Source: Parietaria judaica (taxonomy: Eukaryota > Streptophyta > Magnoliopsida > Rosales > Urticaceae). Taken from it: a stretch of DNA of 64,000 nucleotides. Below the pieces are notes generated by a model. The model was not told the DNA's origin. It did not search any database and saw nothing but the letters and a program-made list of their open reading frames with translations. Positions 24,103-35,199 of this stretch are shown here, one piece after another (positions within the stretch are counted from its first letter, which is position 1; every line of letters starts with the position of its first letter). The DNA is taken from assembly GCA_954871525.1 (NCBI GenBank), contig OX940864.1:14378001-14442000 (forward strand), read 5' to 3'. The position numbers and the translations under genes are program-made.

Positions 24103-24897
24103 TGAAAAACTGTCTTTATTTGACAGTTTAGTGCAGATATATGTTTGGCAGTATTGTTGATCATACGAATGGTCATATGTACGATCTCCTTATCCGTAAA
24201 GCGGAATTGGTCCGATTTGGTTGAGATATTTAAGGAATTCATTTTCTCCTATTTGCTGTTCAAATATCAAAGTTGAATGAGCATTTAAATTTGAATTATT
24301 GAGAAAATACTTAGTCTAGGAAAGACTAAGTAAAAAGCCTAAAAATGTGGAAGAAGTGGTTATCTTGTTGAGGACTTTTTGGGCTCTATTTAAACTGATC
24401 TAGGGCTCCCAAATCGTGCATCCTTTCAGCCATAAAGTGAGAGAAAATCGTTCAGAGCTACAAAGAGCATTCTAGGCATTTTCTCACAATTTCCGTGGAT
24501 CGTTCGTTGGCATTTTCTTCCCGAGAAGAAGTCTGAAGAGGTCTGAAGCACTTCAGTATCGTCAACGGAGTTGTGCATGCTTGCACAGATTGACACTCGC
24601 CGGAAGTCGCCTTACCCGCTTGCTGTACCGCCGTGTCGTCGTCTTAATCAGAAGGTTACAGGTCTGGTTACATCGTTGGTCGCACTGGTTAGAGTGTATT
24701 TTCCAGTTTGTTGTTCGGTGAACAAATCGATTGTGTAACGTCCATCTTGTAATTATCCATGTTGATTAATCTGGGTGAGGGCCCCGCAGAGTAGATAGAT
24801 ATCGAACTGCGTTAACAAAACATCGCGTGTGTCTCTTTATTTTCGCGTATGTTTATTGGTCGTTATTTTCCGCATAATCGAAGAACGTGACATTTCA
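24103..24897 (+). repeat. 3' LTR (795 bp) of the gag-only Copia element
   Basis: Starts TGAAAAACTGTCTTTATTTG and ends AACGTGACATTTCA, followed at once by the AGAAC TSD. It carries a 10-bp tandem duplication (GAAGAGGTCT region near 24535) absent from the 5' LTR. Confidence 0.95.
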
Positions 24898-25248
24898 AGA
24901 ACAACTCAATGTCTTGTACAACCTACCCACGGGAAGAACAACATCGGTAGGGCAAGTCGGCTAATATTAAAAGTGATAATTCATGTATCGTTTCGTGTTC
25001 ATATCATGTCTTAAATAATGTTGACTTGTTTTATGTAGACTCAGACCCGTTATATTTACTAATCTTATTTAAAAGATGACACTCAAATCCACTCGATTTA
25101 ATAATTGTGTTTATGGAGTTTATTCGTTTAACAATTTGGTTGATTCATGTATTTTTAAATGATAAATTAATTTACTTAATTTATTTAACTTAATTTATTA
25201 TTAAGATTTTAAAAATAATAATTTTCTATATTCAACATAATTTATATA

Positions 25249-25707
25249 GGGTTAATGACAGCAAAAATACCCAATGCTTGGTCAAAAAACCTCTCGTGTA
25301 CCCAAAGTTTAAAAGTGGTGGGAAAAGTACTCAAAGTCGCATTTGGGGAGTTGACCACTCCATTCTCGTAACGCAGTTAACTTACCCGTCAACTCTGGCC
25401 ACGTGGACAAACGTGGGTTGCTGACATAACAATTTTTTGCCACGTGGACAAGCCCAATTAGGGGATTAATTCGTTGTTTTATCGTAAACGAGGCTGATGT
25501 GGGTTCATCCACGTGGCAAAAACTTGCTATGTCAGCAACCCGCGTTTGTCCACGTGGCCAGTGTTAACATGTAAGTTAACTGCGCTACTAGAATGGAGTG
25601 GTCAACGCCCCAAATGTGACTTTAGGTACTTTTGCCACCACTTTTAAACTTTAGGTACACAAGGGGTTCTTTGACCAAACTTTGGGTATTTTTGCCGTCA
25701 TTAACCC
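25249..25707. mobile_element. MULE-type MITE, 459 bp, with four CCACGTGG motifs
   Basis: Long inverted halves. The left end GGGTTAATGACAGCAAAAAT pairs with the right end, read on the minus strand as GGGTTAATGACGGCAAAAAT. A perfect 10-bp direct repeat, AATTTATATA, flanks it (25239-25248 and 25708-25717), consistent with a 9-bp Mutator TSD plus one matching base. CCACGTGG occurs at 25399, 25440, 25509 and 25550. It is closely related to the element at 58296-58764. No coding capacity. Confidence 0.93.
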
Positions 25708-25864
25708 AATTTATATAAAACAATTAAGACACTTAATAGTATGTATAAAATGCATAATATGAAACTCTTTGTCCTTCGTCGACATGTTTAATTGGGTCAT
25801 CGTATTGTTGTGTTTATGCCGCGTTTGGCCAACCCCAAACTTATATACATCATGTCCTATCTAT

Positions 25865-26553
25865 TAGGGGTGTACAATAGGGTCTTCAATATTGTTTTTA
25901 CTCTTAGAATGATGTAAAGCTTATTCTCTCTCTTTTTTTTTTAATTAAAACCCGAAGAGCCCCTCATTTTTAATCCATGACCGGTTGTACCGAAAACCCT
26001 GTTTAGGAGCGAAATTTGGTCTTCGATCGGGTTTCAGACCTAGTTTGATTCTTTGTTTATGGTAAAAAAATATATATGTTAAGAAACTTTATCTTTGTTG
26101 ATAATACTTTTTTTTAATGACGCATAAAAGACATTTTTATTATTAATTCCGACCAACAATAAATGCCACCGTGATACTCCAAAATTACTAGAGAGCAGAG
26201 AACTTTAGAGAAAGTCGAGAAAACAGAGTGTTGTCTCATGGGAGTAAAGACAAAAGCACACCATAAACAATATAATTTGATTATGTAGAAGTTAAATTTA
26301 ATTAATTTAAGTTACCTAATTTCTATGATAATTAATAATAAATTAAAATTAATTATTAAATAGGATCTTCGCTATAAATTAGTCTTTGGTGCCGGTTCTT
26401 AAAGTTGATACCAGAAACCGAAGATCCAATACGGTTCAAATAGACCGATGACCTTGTTTTATAAATCCGGATTCTATTATTCGGTCTTTAGGGTCTTCGG
26501 TAATAATGTTTACAGACCCTCAATTCGATTTTTCCATTTTTTGTACATCCTTA
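25865..26553. mobile_element. Non-autonomous hAT-like element, ~689 bp
   Basis: The inverted ends TAGGGGTGTACAA (left) and TTGTACATCCTTA (right) match hAT-style termini. Flanking 8-mers CTATCTAT and GTATCTAA agree at 6 of 8. The interior has subterminal words rich in ACCGG / TCGGTC on both sides (for example ACCGAAAACCC, CCGAAGATCC, CGGTCTTTAGGGTC), as is usual in hAT elements. No transposase. Confidence 0.7.
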
Positions 26554-26820
26554 GTATCTAAGTCGTGTTTCGTATCCGGTCTTTAGACGTAACTACAAGT
26601 TGCAATCTGTTCAGGTCCTTGCATTTGGTATCCGGTCAACACAAGTTTGTAAATGAAGCATGACTTATTTTCAAACCCTAATCAAACGAAACTTCGCATC
26701 ATATTGAGAGTCCGAAAGTAACAAAGCAAAATGTACAAAAAAAAGAAAAAGAAAAAAAAAAGCATTAACATATGTTCCAATCTACTAAACTAAAACCAAA
26801 GAGAAATTAAGGCATAGACA

Positions 26821-27696
26821 CTAAACTTCAAGCCCATACAAAACGCCTGCGTATTTCTCAAACCCACTCTCCTTAAAGTAGACCTCTCCGATCATCTGGA
26901 ACGCGTGCCACGTCAGCAGACTATCGGACCCGGCCTGGTGGCTCCGCCCCGCCACCCGGTCCACGCTCAGCGCGTGGCACACCCGGTCGAGCCCGCCGTA
27001 CAGGCTGGCGCAGAACCGCACCACGTGCTTCACGTCGTACACGCGCTGCCCGAAGTAGCACGCGACGAGGTCCAGGAACTCGGGCAGCTCGCCGGGCAGG
27101 GGCCGCTGCGTCAGGGCCTTGACCAGGTACCCGAAGTCGTACGCGCTGTGGAACGTCACCCAACTCACCGAGTCGCTGCACACGAGCCCCGACGCCATCA
27201 TCAGCTCCGCGAACCGCGCCGAGTCGACGCCCGCGGCTCGGTTCCGCTCGAAGTCGATCCCCTGGCGGCGCAGGAGCTCCACCGAGTCCGGCGCGTGCGC
27301 GTCGCGCGCCGCGTCGAAGTCGCGGAAGTTGATCTCCCAGATGTGGCCGGCGCCGGAGCCGTAGAGGTCCGGGAGGTTCCCGGCGGCGTCGGCGAGCGTG
27401 AGGCCGATCTGGATCAGGTTGAGGCGGTCCACGTTGGCCTTCAGGACGCGGTAATTCTCGATCTGGACCAGGCTGGGGCTTGGGTTCCGGGGAGGGCTCT
27501 GCAGATCTGCGGCGGCGGCGGCGGATCTGACGACGACGCCGGGGAACTCCGTGTCCATGGAGACGAAGGGGAAGGCGTCGATGAGGAAGCGGATGATGGC
27601 GAACTCGGAATCGACATTGTCGGCCCAGACGGATCGGATCACGACGGGCTTGCTGGTGGCGCAGGAGGGCTTGGGCGGAGGCTTGGAGACGCACAT
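26821..27696 (-). CDS. CAF1: CCR4-associated factor 1 (CAF1/CNOT7-like) deadenylase, 291 aa, intronless
   Basis: A DEDDh-type 3'-5' exoribonuclease that removes mRNA poly(A) tails as part of the CCR4-NOT complex in the cytoplasm. All five catalytic residues are in place: Asp48 and Glu50 in [14 protein letters not shown], Asp187 in [12 protein letters not shown], His253 and Asp258 in [21 protein letters not shown] (93-101) and the IWEINFRDF segment (119-127) are also standard. The length fits plant CAF1, and single-exon structure is common in the plant stress-responsive (CAF1-9/11-like) clade. The coding region is strikingly GC-rich compared with its surroundings, with strong GC3, so the opposite strand is open over 308 codons (a shadow). 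The start is the first in-frame Met after a CT/GA-rich leader. Confidence 0.96.
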   Translation of the reverse strand: MCVSKPPPKPSCATSKPVVIRSVWADNVDSEFAIIRFLIDAFPFVSMDTEFPGVVVRSAAAAADLQSPPRNPSPSLVQIENYRVLKANVDRLNLIQIGLTLADAAGNLPDLYGSGAGHIWEINFRDFDAARDAHAPDSVELLRRQGIDFERNRAAGVDSARFAELMMASGLVCSDSVSWVTFHSAYDFGYLVKALTQRPLPGELPEFLDLVACYFGQRVYDVKHVVRFCASLYGGLDRVCHALSVDRVAGRSHQAGSDSLLTWHAFQMIGEVYFKESGFEKYAGVLYGLEV

Positions 27697-29092
27697 GGCT
27701 CCGATCTGGGGTTCCGATGGTGGTTGGATTTGGGAATCGGATTTTATTTATTTATGTTGATGATGATGATGAAGAAAATTCCATTTTTGAAGAGAGAGAG
27801 AGAGGGAGGCGTGGCTTGGTGCATGGAATGAAGCGGTTTCTTTTTAATTATTGAAAAGAAAAAAGTAATTAAAATGATTAATACTTACTTTTCTTCGGAA
27901 ATGTTGAAGATTTAGATGAATTTGATTTATAATAAGTTTAGGCGTGAGCATCCCGATGGCCCAACCCAATCTGTTATAGACCCGACTTTAATCAAACCCG
28001 CCCAATCTAACCCGTTCAAAATTGGGTCGGGTCGGATCGGGCCGGGTCGGACTATTATTCGGGTCAGGGTCGGGTCATAAAGTTTATGGATGCATCATGC
28101 ATTTGCTTTGTTAATCAAATGCATTATTTTTAATATTTATAAAAAATGCATCATTTTTAATATTAATATTTGCAAGAATATATTCACTTATATACTCACT
28201 ATTTTATATAAATAAGAATTATTCGATATTTAAATAATTTTAAAATAATTGCGTTGTCAATATATATAAACACTGATTTATAATTTTTAAATAATTTTTA
28301 ATTTAAGAAAAGGGCAAAGAATACAAAAATACTAAAAGTCTCATATGTTAGAGGTTTATCCTTAACCGCGAGAGTGACGAGACTCACGCATGGTTGAAAA
28401 TTTCATTCATTTTTAAATATATTTATTAAAAATTGCCCAAGTTATTGAAATTGAATTGGGTTGGAATGTCTACGGATAATCCAATTGGGTTCTTAAGAAT
28501 TTTTTGTAAAAATTGAAAGTAGAGTAAAGTAGATATGAAATTTTCCATTTTTACTATTCGGCATATTCCGATTAAAAAAACTAATAAGTGCCATGATCAA
28601 TGGTTGAAAATTACATTTAAAAAAATATATATATTTAGAATAAGCTATTGAAATTGAATTGGTTGGAGTGAGTGACGGTGGATGATCAAATTGGTCCTTT
28701 AGAAATGTGTGTTGGCCAATTGTCTTTTGTCCTTTTTCCATTTTCAGTGCTTTTGGCCCCCTTTGGCGTCTTCTTTTTCTCTTTGGTTGCATGAGAATCC
28801 GAACCACTTCTTAATCCATGTGCAATTGGGCCACTGTTTTTCACGCCTCTTACTTCATAAATACATATATTTAAAGTTATATTATAAATATATATTATAC
28901 ACACTTGTTCTCAAGGAAAAAAGGTTTTTGCCTTTTGCTGCTATTTATTATTTTTTAAGAGATTCCATAAATGCTGATTTCTTATCGCTAATAGACAAGT
29001 AAATACTACCCCACGTACATAGTTGATACTTGATACTATAGTACTAGTTTGGTATACATCTTAGGACCAACATTTCGAAATGAAATATACAT
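27697..29092. other. Intergenic stretch, no gene seen
   Basis: Includes the CAF1 leader with a GA run (about 27791-27806) and, at about 27945-28080, a GGGTCGGGTCGG / CCCGACCC-rich patch resembling one end of a hAT element, but no matching partner end was found. The rest is AT-rich. Around 28.35-28.70 kb two short stretches share the words AAAATT.CATT, TATTGAAATTGAATTGG and TTGG.ATG/TTGGAGTG, an old direct duplication. Confidence 0.5.
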
Positions 29093-29106
29093 AGTACGAA
29101 CCTGTT

Positions 29107-29318
29107 TTTTTTTTTTTTTTGAATGAGGTGGCGCTATCGGCCAAGGTTACAATGCACTCTCGCATTACTAGATATATTCAGTGTAAGAATAAGTGGCACT
29201 ATTGGCCAAATTACATATATGTAAAGGGGGCACTCTTTGAGTCCCATGGGGTTTCGAACCCGTGACCTCTTGAATGGAGGTGTAGTGGTGTTACCACTAG
29301 GCCAAGCTTGCTTGGTTC
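29107..29318 (-). mobile_element. tRNA-derived SINE, copy 2
   Basis: On the minus strand the head reads AAGCTTGGCCTAGTGGTAAC (box-A region), followed by a clear B box, GGTCACGGGTTCGAAACC, a body shared with the SINE at 11880-12081, and a poly-A tail (T run at about 29107-29120). It is flanked by a perfect 14-bp TSD, AGTACGAACCTGTT (29093-29106 and 29319-29332). The B box is better preserved than in copy 1. Confidence 0.92.
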
Positions 29319-29332
29319 AGTACGAACCTGTT

Positions 29333-30169
29333 AAACCATATAATTCATCTACGCATTTTACGCAATTTGATATTAATATTTGACGAAACACAAGTTTAAT
29401 TACGTGGAACCCAGACAGAGCTATGAAATTTGACGTTGACGGAGATAAATCCATCAAACTGTTTGATAAGTAAAAAAAAAAAAAAAAAAAAAAATTCGAT
29501 TCGGAAACAAAATAATAGAGAAAGAAAAGACCAACTCTTATTTGGATTCATATGTTTAACAATGGTTAACAGGTTTATCACGTGATAAGAACAATATTGA
29601 TTAGTTTTATAATAGCCATTAATCATTAAGAGTTTTTGAAGAATTTAATCAGATAAGATTATTTATTTTTTGTTACGTTGGATATTAGTTTTGTCTTCCT
29701 TTTTTTTTTTGTTCTTGCTTTCCACAATAATCAGGAAATAAGACTAGAATGGAAGATTGAGATTATAGAGCAAACAATATTTCATACTCTAAATTATTAA
29801 AAAAAAAAAAAAAGCATACTCTAAAAATAGTGCCTCAAATACCCTTAAAAATATACACAAAAAAGAGTGATAAATGACACTAATCAAAGGGCAAAAAATA
29901 TTTGACACACTTGAAAATCCAATTGATTAAGGAAAAACCATCCGTTAAACACAATCCGACAAAAAAGACCGACGGAGTACAGAAGAACAACAAAGGCGGT
30001 GGCGGAGAGAGGCGACAAAGCAGACGGGTTTTTGGGGGAAACAGAGAGTCCCTTTTGTATGTTCTAAACAGGATTTGGTCACAGTCACAGCATTACAAAC
30101 TATATATATTGCATACCCGCGATTATGCAATACGGTGGCCCACACTATGTATATATTTGACCGTCAGGG
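29333..30169. other. Intergenic stretch / UEV 3' flank
   Basis: Contains poly-A tracts (for example 29472-29493) and no supported coding frame. The part next to 30170 is the likely 3' UTR of the minus-strand ubiquitin E2 variant gene. Confidence 0.5.
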
Positions 30170-32753
30170 CTAGAAGTAGGTGCCTTCCGGTGGCTGGACC
30201 AACTTCCGGTTATGCGGGGCCGCCATTTCCTTCTTCAGCTGCGTCAGAATGTCTTCCATGGTGTATTCACGTTGCCAGTTCGCAAGGAGTCCGAACTTCT
30301 TTGGCTCCACCTAAATTATCAAGCCGTTAATTTTAATCGATTACATAGCTAAATTGTATTACAAAGAGCACAGTTTAATTTTAATAGTTTCCTAATTATA
30401 GAGATGATTTTTTTCTGATTTTGTAATCGTTAATTTCGAGAATTAATTTGTATATATTTAAGCCCTATTATTCAATAAAACAATAGATGGGTTTCAAATT
30501 TCATCACATGGTTCCAGAGAAGAGAATTTATTACCAGCACAATCTTGACATGATCTCGGATTCCAGGCGCTCATCGAAAATTTAAAAATGTATTAGGAAA
30601 AAACGACCCGGGAAAAAATACAAATCTAATTTCTATGCTCATCGAGAAAGGTGCAGTAACACTAGTAACATTGGCACTACAACTTGTCAAATTTGGTACC
30701 GGTACAGCTGTTACCCTAATTACCGCTTCCAAATTGGGGCTGCTACCACAATTATAAGGATTTTTTTTCTTCTTCGTAATACGCATATTTCATTTCTCAA
30801 CAGGTCAAAATCTTAAAACCCCGGGACTATTTGACTTTAATGTATTGTTATCTTCTGTTTTGGACTTTGTGGACTTAAATGTCATTGTTTAAATACAAAA
30901 TATGTTATAACTGTATAGGGTAACCGAAACGCATTCACCAAAACTGTCACTTAAATAGGGCAGTTATGTTACATACCATGCCGGTCTCGTGGCTGACACA
31001 AGTCATGTTGACCCGTGAATGAAAACGAACACTGGGTGGCTTCTCTGGGTAGTCCTTATCACAGAACAGCTTGAGCTGATAAATCCGACCTTCATGCACG
31101 GTCTGGAGACGGTAAATTTAAAAATTGCACGTGTAAGAAACTGTTAAGTGAAAACCACATAGATACCTATTTTAATATTTTTCTTTCTTTAAAGAGGAAA
31201 CTGTAGACCTCGTAATAATAACAAAATCAAGGAAATAAAAAACACTATATCATGGAGAAATGTAGACCTTATAATATTAATAATTCATGGAGATGAATAA
31301 AAAAACACTATATCATGAGTATTAATGATTTATATTGTGAGTAAGACCAAATTATGGCATTTCATTTCAATAATTTGTCCTAAGAAATGTAGACTTAAAT
31401 GCATCATAATAACATAATCAATGATATCAAACAAGAAAATTTAAGACTTTCACAATAGACGGACCAATGAGTAAGAAAAAATCGACAAATGAAGTAAAAC
31501 TAGATCAAAATAATTAATTACTTTTACAATGTAAGGACCAATTGTGACATTTATTTCCTCTGTTTTCCAAGAGGGAACATAGACCTCATGATCAAAATAA
31601 TTTAAGGAAATGAATAAAAAAAAACATAAGAAAACACAATCAAGAAAATATATGGGACTCAATTCCCCTCTTCACGAAGAAATGTAGACTCAACATTAAA
31701 AAAACAATCATGAAAATGGATATAAAAAAAAAACACTAGATCAAGAAAGATTTGCATTTACATTGTGAGGCCCAATTATGGTGCCGGTCCACGAGCGCAT
31801 GTAAATGTCGTCTCCATCGTCCATTCCATAGCTGACAGTTCCATCTCCGATGCCTTTCTCACCCCTTTCAAGCTCCTCCAACAATCTAAAGTTTCGCGGG
31901 ACTGCGTCACTTAAAACAGTTTAGATTATGAGCTTCAAAACAGGACACAAAGTTATCAGCCTCATTAATTGTTATTACCACATTTTAAGAAATAAATTCA
32001 CTAGTTCTTCCAACTCGCTAGCCGACAAATTTCCGACATAGTACTAGTCAATATTCAGAATCTACAAATTTGACAGAACCCGCATGTAGTGCCTTCAAAT
32101 AGAGCTAAAGAACAAAACTATTTACGTTTCCTCAAGACGAAACGGCCAAAAATCACATCATCACAATGAATAAGGGGGTAATCTTGAAATTGCATAGTCC
32201 TACACAGTCAAGATGACACGAGAACTACAAGAATTCAACCTTCTTTAGCGATAGCGCCCTAGCTCTAGCTCGGTAAATTCAGTACAAGGCACAGCTCTTG
32301 AATTCTTGGAGCTAAAACCAACAAGTCAATGAACAAATTTACATCTCCAGAACTTAATGCCCAAACATAAGACCTTGATACTAACAAGCTACGCGATCAT
32401 ACATAAAGCTTCGACAAATTTTTCAGGTGGTACACAATCAGTAGTCAGTAGTATTTCGTCAAGCCCTAAATTACAGCATAGCTATGCAATTTCGTTACTA
32501 ACAAAACACAGCAAAGAATTCTTCGTCTCCGACAAAAACCCATTTCGCGCGAAGCCAACACAATAAACGGAGAAGATTAATGCAAGACCGAAATTGATCA
32601 AAGCCTATGAGCAGATTTAACAAAAGGCCGCGAAAATTCACAAGAACAAGCGAAAATCATATCTTATTCATCAACGAAAAAGAAGTGGGATCTTGGCGAT
32701 GGTTTGAGCTCGGACTCACCAACGACGCTGGATCCTCCCGAGCCGAGCGTCAT
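30170..32753 (-). CDS. UEV1: Ubiquitin-conjugating enzyme E2 variant, UEV1/MMS2 type, 4 exons, 146 aa
   Basis: A catalytically inactive E2 variant that pairs with UBC13 (UBC35/36 in plants) to build Lys63-linked ubiquitin chains in DNA-damage tolerance and signalling. Coding exons on the minus strand are 32753-32720, 31901-31762, 31102-30977 and 30310-30170, with GT..AG borders (donors GTGAGT, GTAAAT, GTATGT). The frame is open through all joins and the total, 146 residues, is the family length. Diagnostic segments are [80 protein letters not shown] and the end [11 protein letters not shown]. There is no active-site Cys in an HPN context, as expected for a UEV. A GA run at about 32809-32826 lies in the leader. 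Confidence 0.95.
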
Positions 32754-33299
32754 GGATGATGTCGATGGTGATCGAGCTTCGAGGGTTTAGAAAGGGGATC
32801 GGATCAGGAGAGAGAGAGAGAGAGAGTTTCAGGGAGAGGATTGAGAAGAAGGCGATGGTGAGAAGAGAAGGGAATAAAGAGGAAAAGAAAAAGGTTTGGA
32901 GGGTAAAACGGGAATGTTGCAAGATAGGTTAAAGCAAATTGGTGTTTTTTTTTTTTTTGAAGAAAGCAAATTGGTGTTGGCTTTCTCTTATTTTATTTTA
33001 TTTTTATAATTAATTAAGCTAATTTATAAAGTTAAAAATTGTAATATTTGTTTGTTTAAATTACTTAAACTTTTTTACAGCTTACTGTGTTTTTATTTAT
33101 TTATTTATTATATTTCGGAATATTTGCGATACAAATTACAAACATCTAAGACGTTATTTATTTATTTTATTGCACTTTAATATTTAAGTTTCTTTTTGAC
33201 ACATAAATAATTAATTCACTTTTTTGCAAAATTATAATGTCTTTTGTATAATTATAATATTTGATGTGGTGATTTATAAATTTTGATGGTTTATATATA

Positions 33300-34308
33300 G
33301 GGTTAATTGCGGCAAAAAGACCCAACCTTTGGTCAAATGCTCTACTGTGTATACAACCTCCGTAAATGGTGGCAAAAGTACCCAAACTTGGCATTTGTGA
33401 GTTGACCGAGAAAATCAGTCCATGTGGTTGTTAGACTTTGCCACATGGCACTTGGCTACCACGTGGCATGCCACCTAATTATTATTTTTAAATAATTTTT
33501 AGTAAAAAAATTATTATTTTTTTAAATTATTATTTTTATTTTTAATAAATTTATTTTAATAATAACAAATAATGAATATTTAAATTTAAATATTCATTAT
33601 TGGTTATAATTATTTATTTTTAATAAAGTGGGTAGAACGAAATAAAAATCATCGTTCATGGTTCACTTGAATTCTCAATTCTGTTTCCGATCCGGGTCAC
33701 GCGTCGAATAAAATTGTTTAATATGTTTAACAAAAAATTATTTTTATTTGTTTGCATGACATTTTTTTTGTGTTTGCATTTTATAATAATAATTTTTTAA
33801 TATGTTTTTTTATATATTATTCTTTTTTTTTTTTGAATTTGTCATTAAATAATCATATGATTATTATTGGTTATTATTATTAAACATATTAAGCGATTTC
33901 GTTCTACCCGTGAACCGGATTGGAGGCGGAGCTTGAGTGAACCGTGAACGGTGATTTTTTCTTTATTTATTTCGTTTGACCCACTTTTCTAAAATGAATA
34001 ATTATATTTAATAATAATAACCAACAATGAATATTTAAATTGGTTATTATTATTGAATATAATTTAATTTTTAAAAAATATTAATTTTTTTAAAAAAAAT
34101 TATTTAAATAATAATAATTAGGTGGCATGCCACGTGGCAGCCAAGTGCCAAGTGGCATGCCACGTGGCAAAGACTAACAACTACATAGACTGATTTTCTC
34201 GGTCAACTCCCAAATGCCAAGTTTGAGTACTTTTGCCGCCATTTACGGAGATTGTATACACAGTAGAGCATTTGACTATAGGTTGGGTCTTTTTGCCGCA
34301 ATTAACCC
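33300..34308. mobile_element. Foldback MULE-type MITE, ~1.0 kb
   Basis: Nearly the whole element is an inverted repeat. The left end GGGTTAATTGCGGCAAAAAG pairs with the identical sequence read on the minus strand from 34308. Deeper blocks pair too: GGCATGCCACCTAATTATTA with its complement near 34110, and AGTGGGTAGAACGAAAT near 33625 with a diverged complement near 33985. A 10-bp direct repeat TTTATATATA flanks it (33290-33299 and 34309-34318), though the AT-rich target makes this less decisive. CCACGTGG occurs in both arms (about 33460 and 34129). No coding capacity. Confidence 0.87.
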
Positions 34309-34330
34309 TTTATATATATAGACTTTATAA

Positions 34331-35079
34331 ATAATACCCGGAAACCGGGTAATTATCCGGAACCGGATTGGTATCCGGATTTAATAACCGGAACCGAATT
34401 CCGGTTCCGGGTACCCGGAACCGATTTTGAAACTGGTTCCGGGTACCGGGTAGTAAAATTAAAAAAACCGGGTACCCGGTACCCGGTTTATTACCCTGTT
34501 TTAATTTTGTCTTTTATTTTTATGGTAATTTAATTTTTAGGGTTACTTCTCTGCACTAGGGCTCGACTTCATTTCATCCAGCCTCCCTCCCATCTCGCCG
34601 ACTTCATCAAAATCCCGCCTCCCTCTGATGCCGGAGACTATGTTTCTTTTTTCTTTTTTTTCGCGGGACTATGTTATACTTGATGCGGACTATTTTTTTT
34701 TTATGCATTTTGGACTGTTTATGCATTTTGGACTTCATCAAAATCCCGCCTCCCTCTGATGCTTGATGTGCGGGATTATTTTTTTATGCAGTTTTTTTTT
34801 TAAGATGAATGTATGTTTTTAATTTTAAATAATATATATATATATATATATATTTATTTAAAAAAACAGGGTACAAGGTAAAACCGGGTACCCGGATCCG
34901 GTTATCAAAACCGGGTACCGGGTACCGGTACCGGGTATCAAAATACAAATACCCGGAAACAGGGTACCCGGATTTCAGGGTACCGGTTCCGAGTACAAAT
35001 GTTCAGATACCCGGATTCCCGTTCCGGGTACCGGGTACCTCGAAAAAACAGGGTACCCTACCCGGTTGCACCCCTAGCA
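34331..35079. repeat. GGGTACCC/CCGGTT-rich repeat array, probable hAT-like ends
   Basis: Two clusters (about 34331-34500 and 34868-35060) are built from short copies of CCGGGTACCCGG, GGTTCCGGGTACC and ATACCCGG. They flank a 370-bp AT-rich core that itself repeats GACTTCATCAAAATCCCGCC and TCCCTCTGATG (34600 and 34731). The right edge reads GGTTGCACCCCTAG, i.e. CTAGGGGTGCAACC on the other strand, like a hAT terminus. No matching left terminus was found; the neighbouring MULE may have disturbed it. Confidence 0.6.
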
Positions 35080-35199
35080 ATTAGATACAAAAATTGTCAC
35101 AAAAGTAAGTGCATAATTGATATTGGAACTTTACGCAACGTAATGAAGCATCTGCAGAAAACCCCTCCTTGACCAGTACAGTCATTTCAGAAGAAGAAG

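Larger units (their letters stand above)
20272..24897 (+). mobile_element. Non-autonomous Copia-type LTR retrotransposon (gag only, no pol)
   Basis: Complete element bounded by two LTRs and a perfect 5-bp TSD, AGAAC (20267-20271 and 24898-24902). The order is 5' LTR, tRNA-Met PBS, decayed gag with two CCHC-type knuckles, a coiled-coil-like stretch, a GGGGGAG-rich tail, polypurine tract and 3' LTR. The internal region is only about 3.0 kb, and no protease, integrase, reverse transcriptase or RNase H motif is present, so movement would have needed proteins supplied by another element. The gag style, long tail and repeated GGGGGAG words recall SIRE-like Copia elements; that lineage is inferred. 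Confidence 0.92.

Noticed and set aside
26905..27831. 308-codon plus-strand open frame across the CAF1 gene
   Set aside because: Composition is Arg/Val/Glu/Pro-rich with no domain. It is the mirror of the GC-rich CAF1 coding strand, whose minus-strand frame has all five catalytic residues.
29902..30330. 142-codon plus-strand frame over the UEV last exon
   Set aside because: It is antisense to the last exon of the ubiquitin E2 variant gene, whose minus-strand frame is conserved; no domain on this strand.
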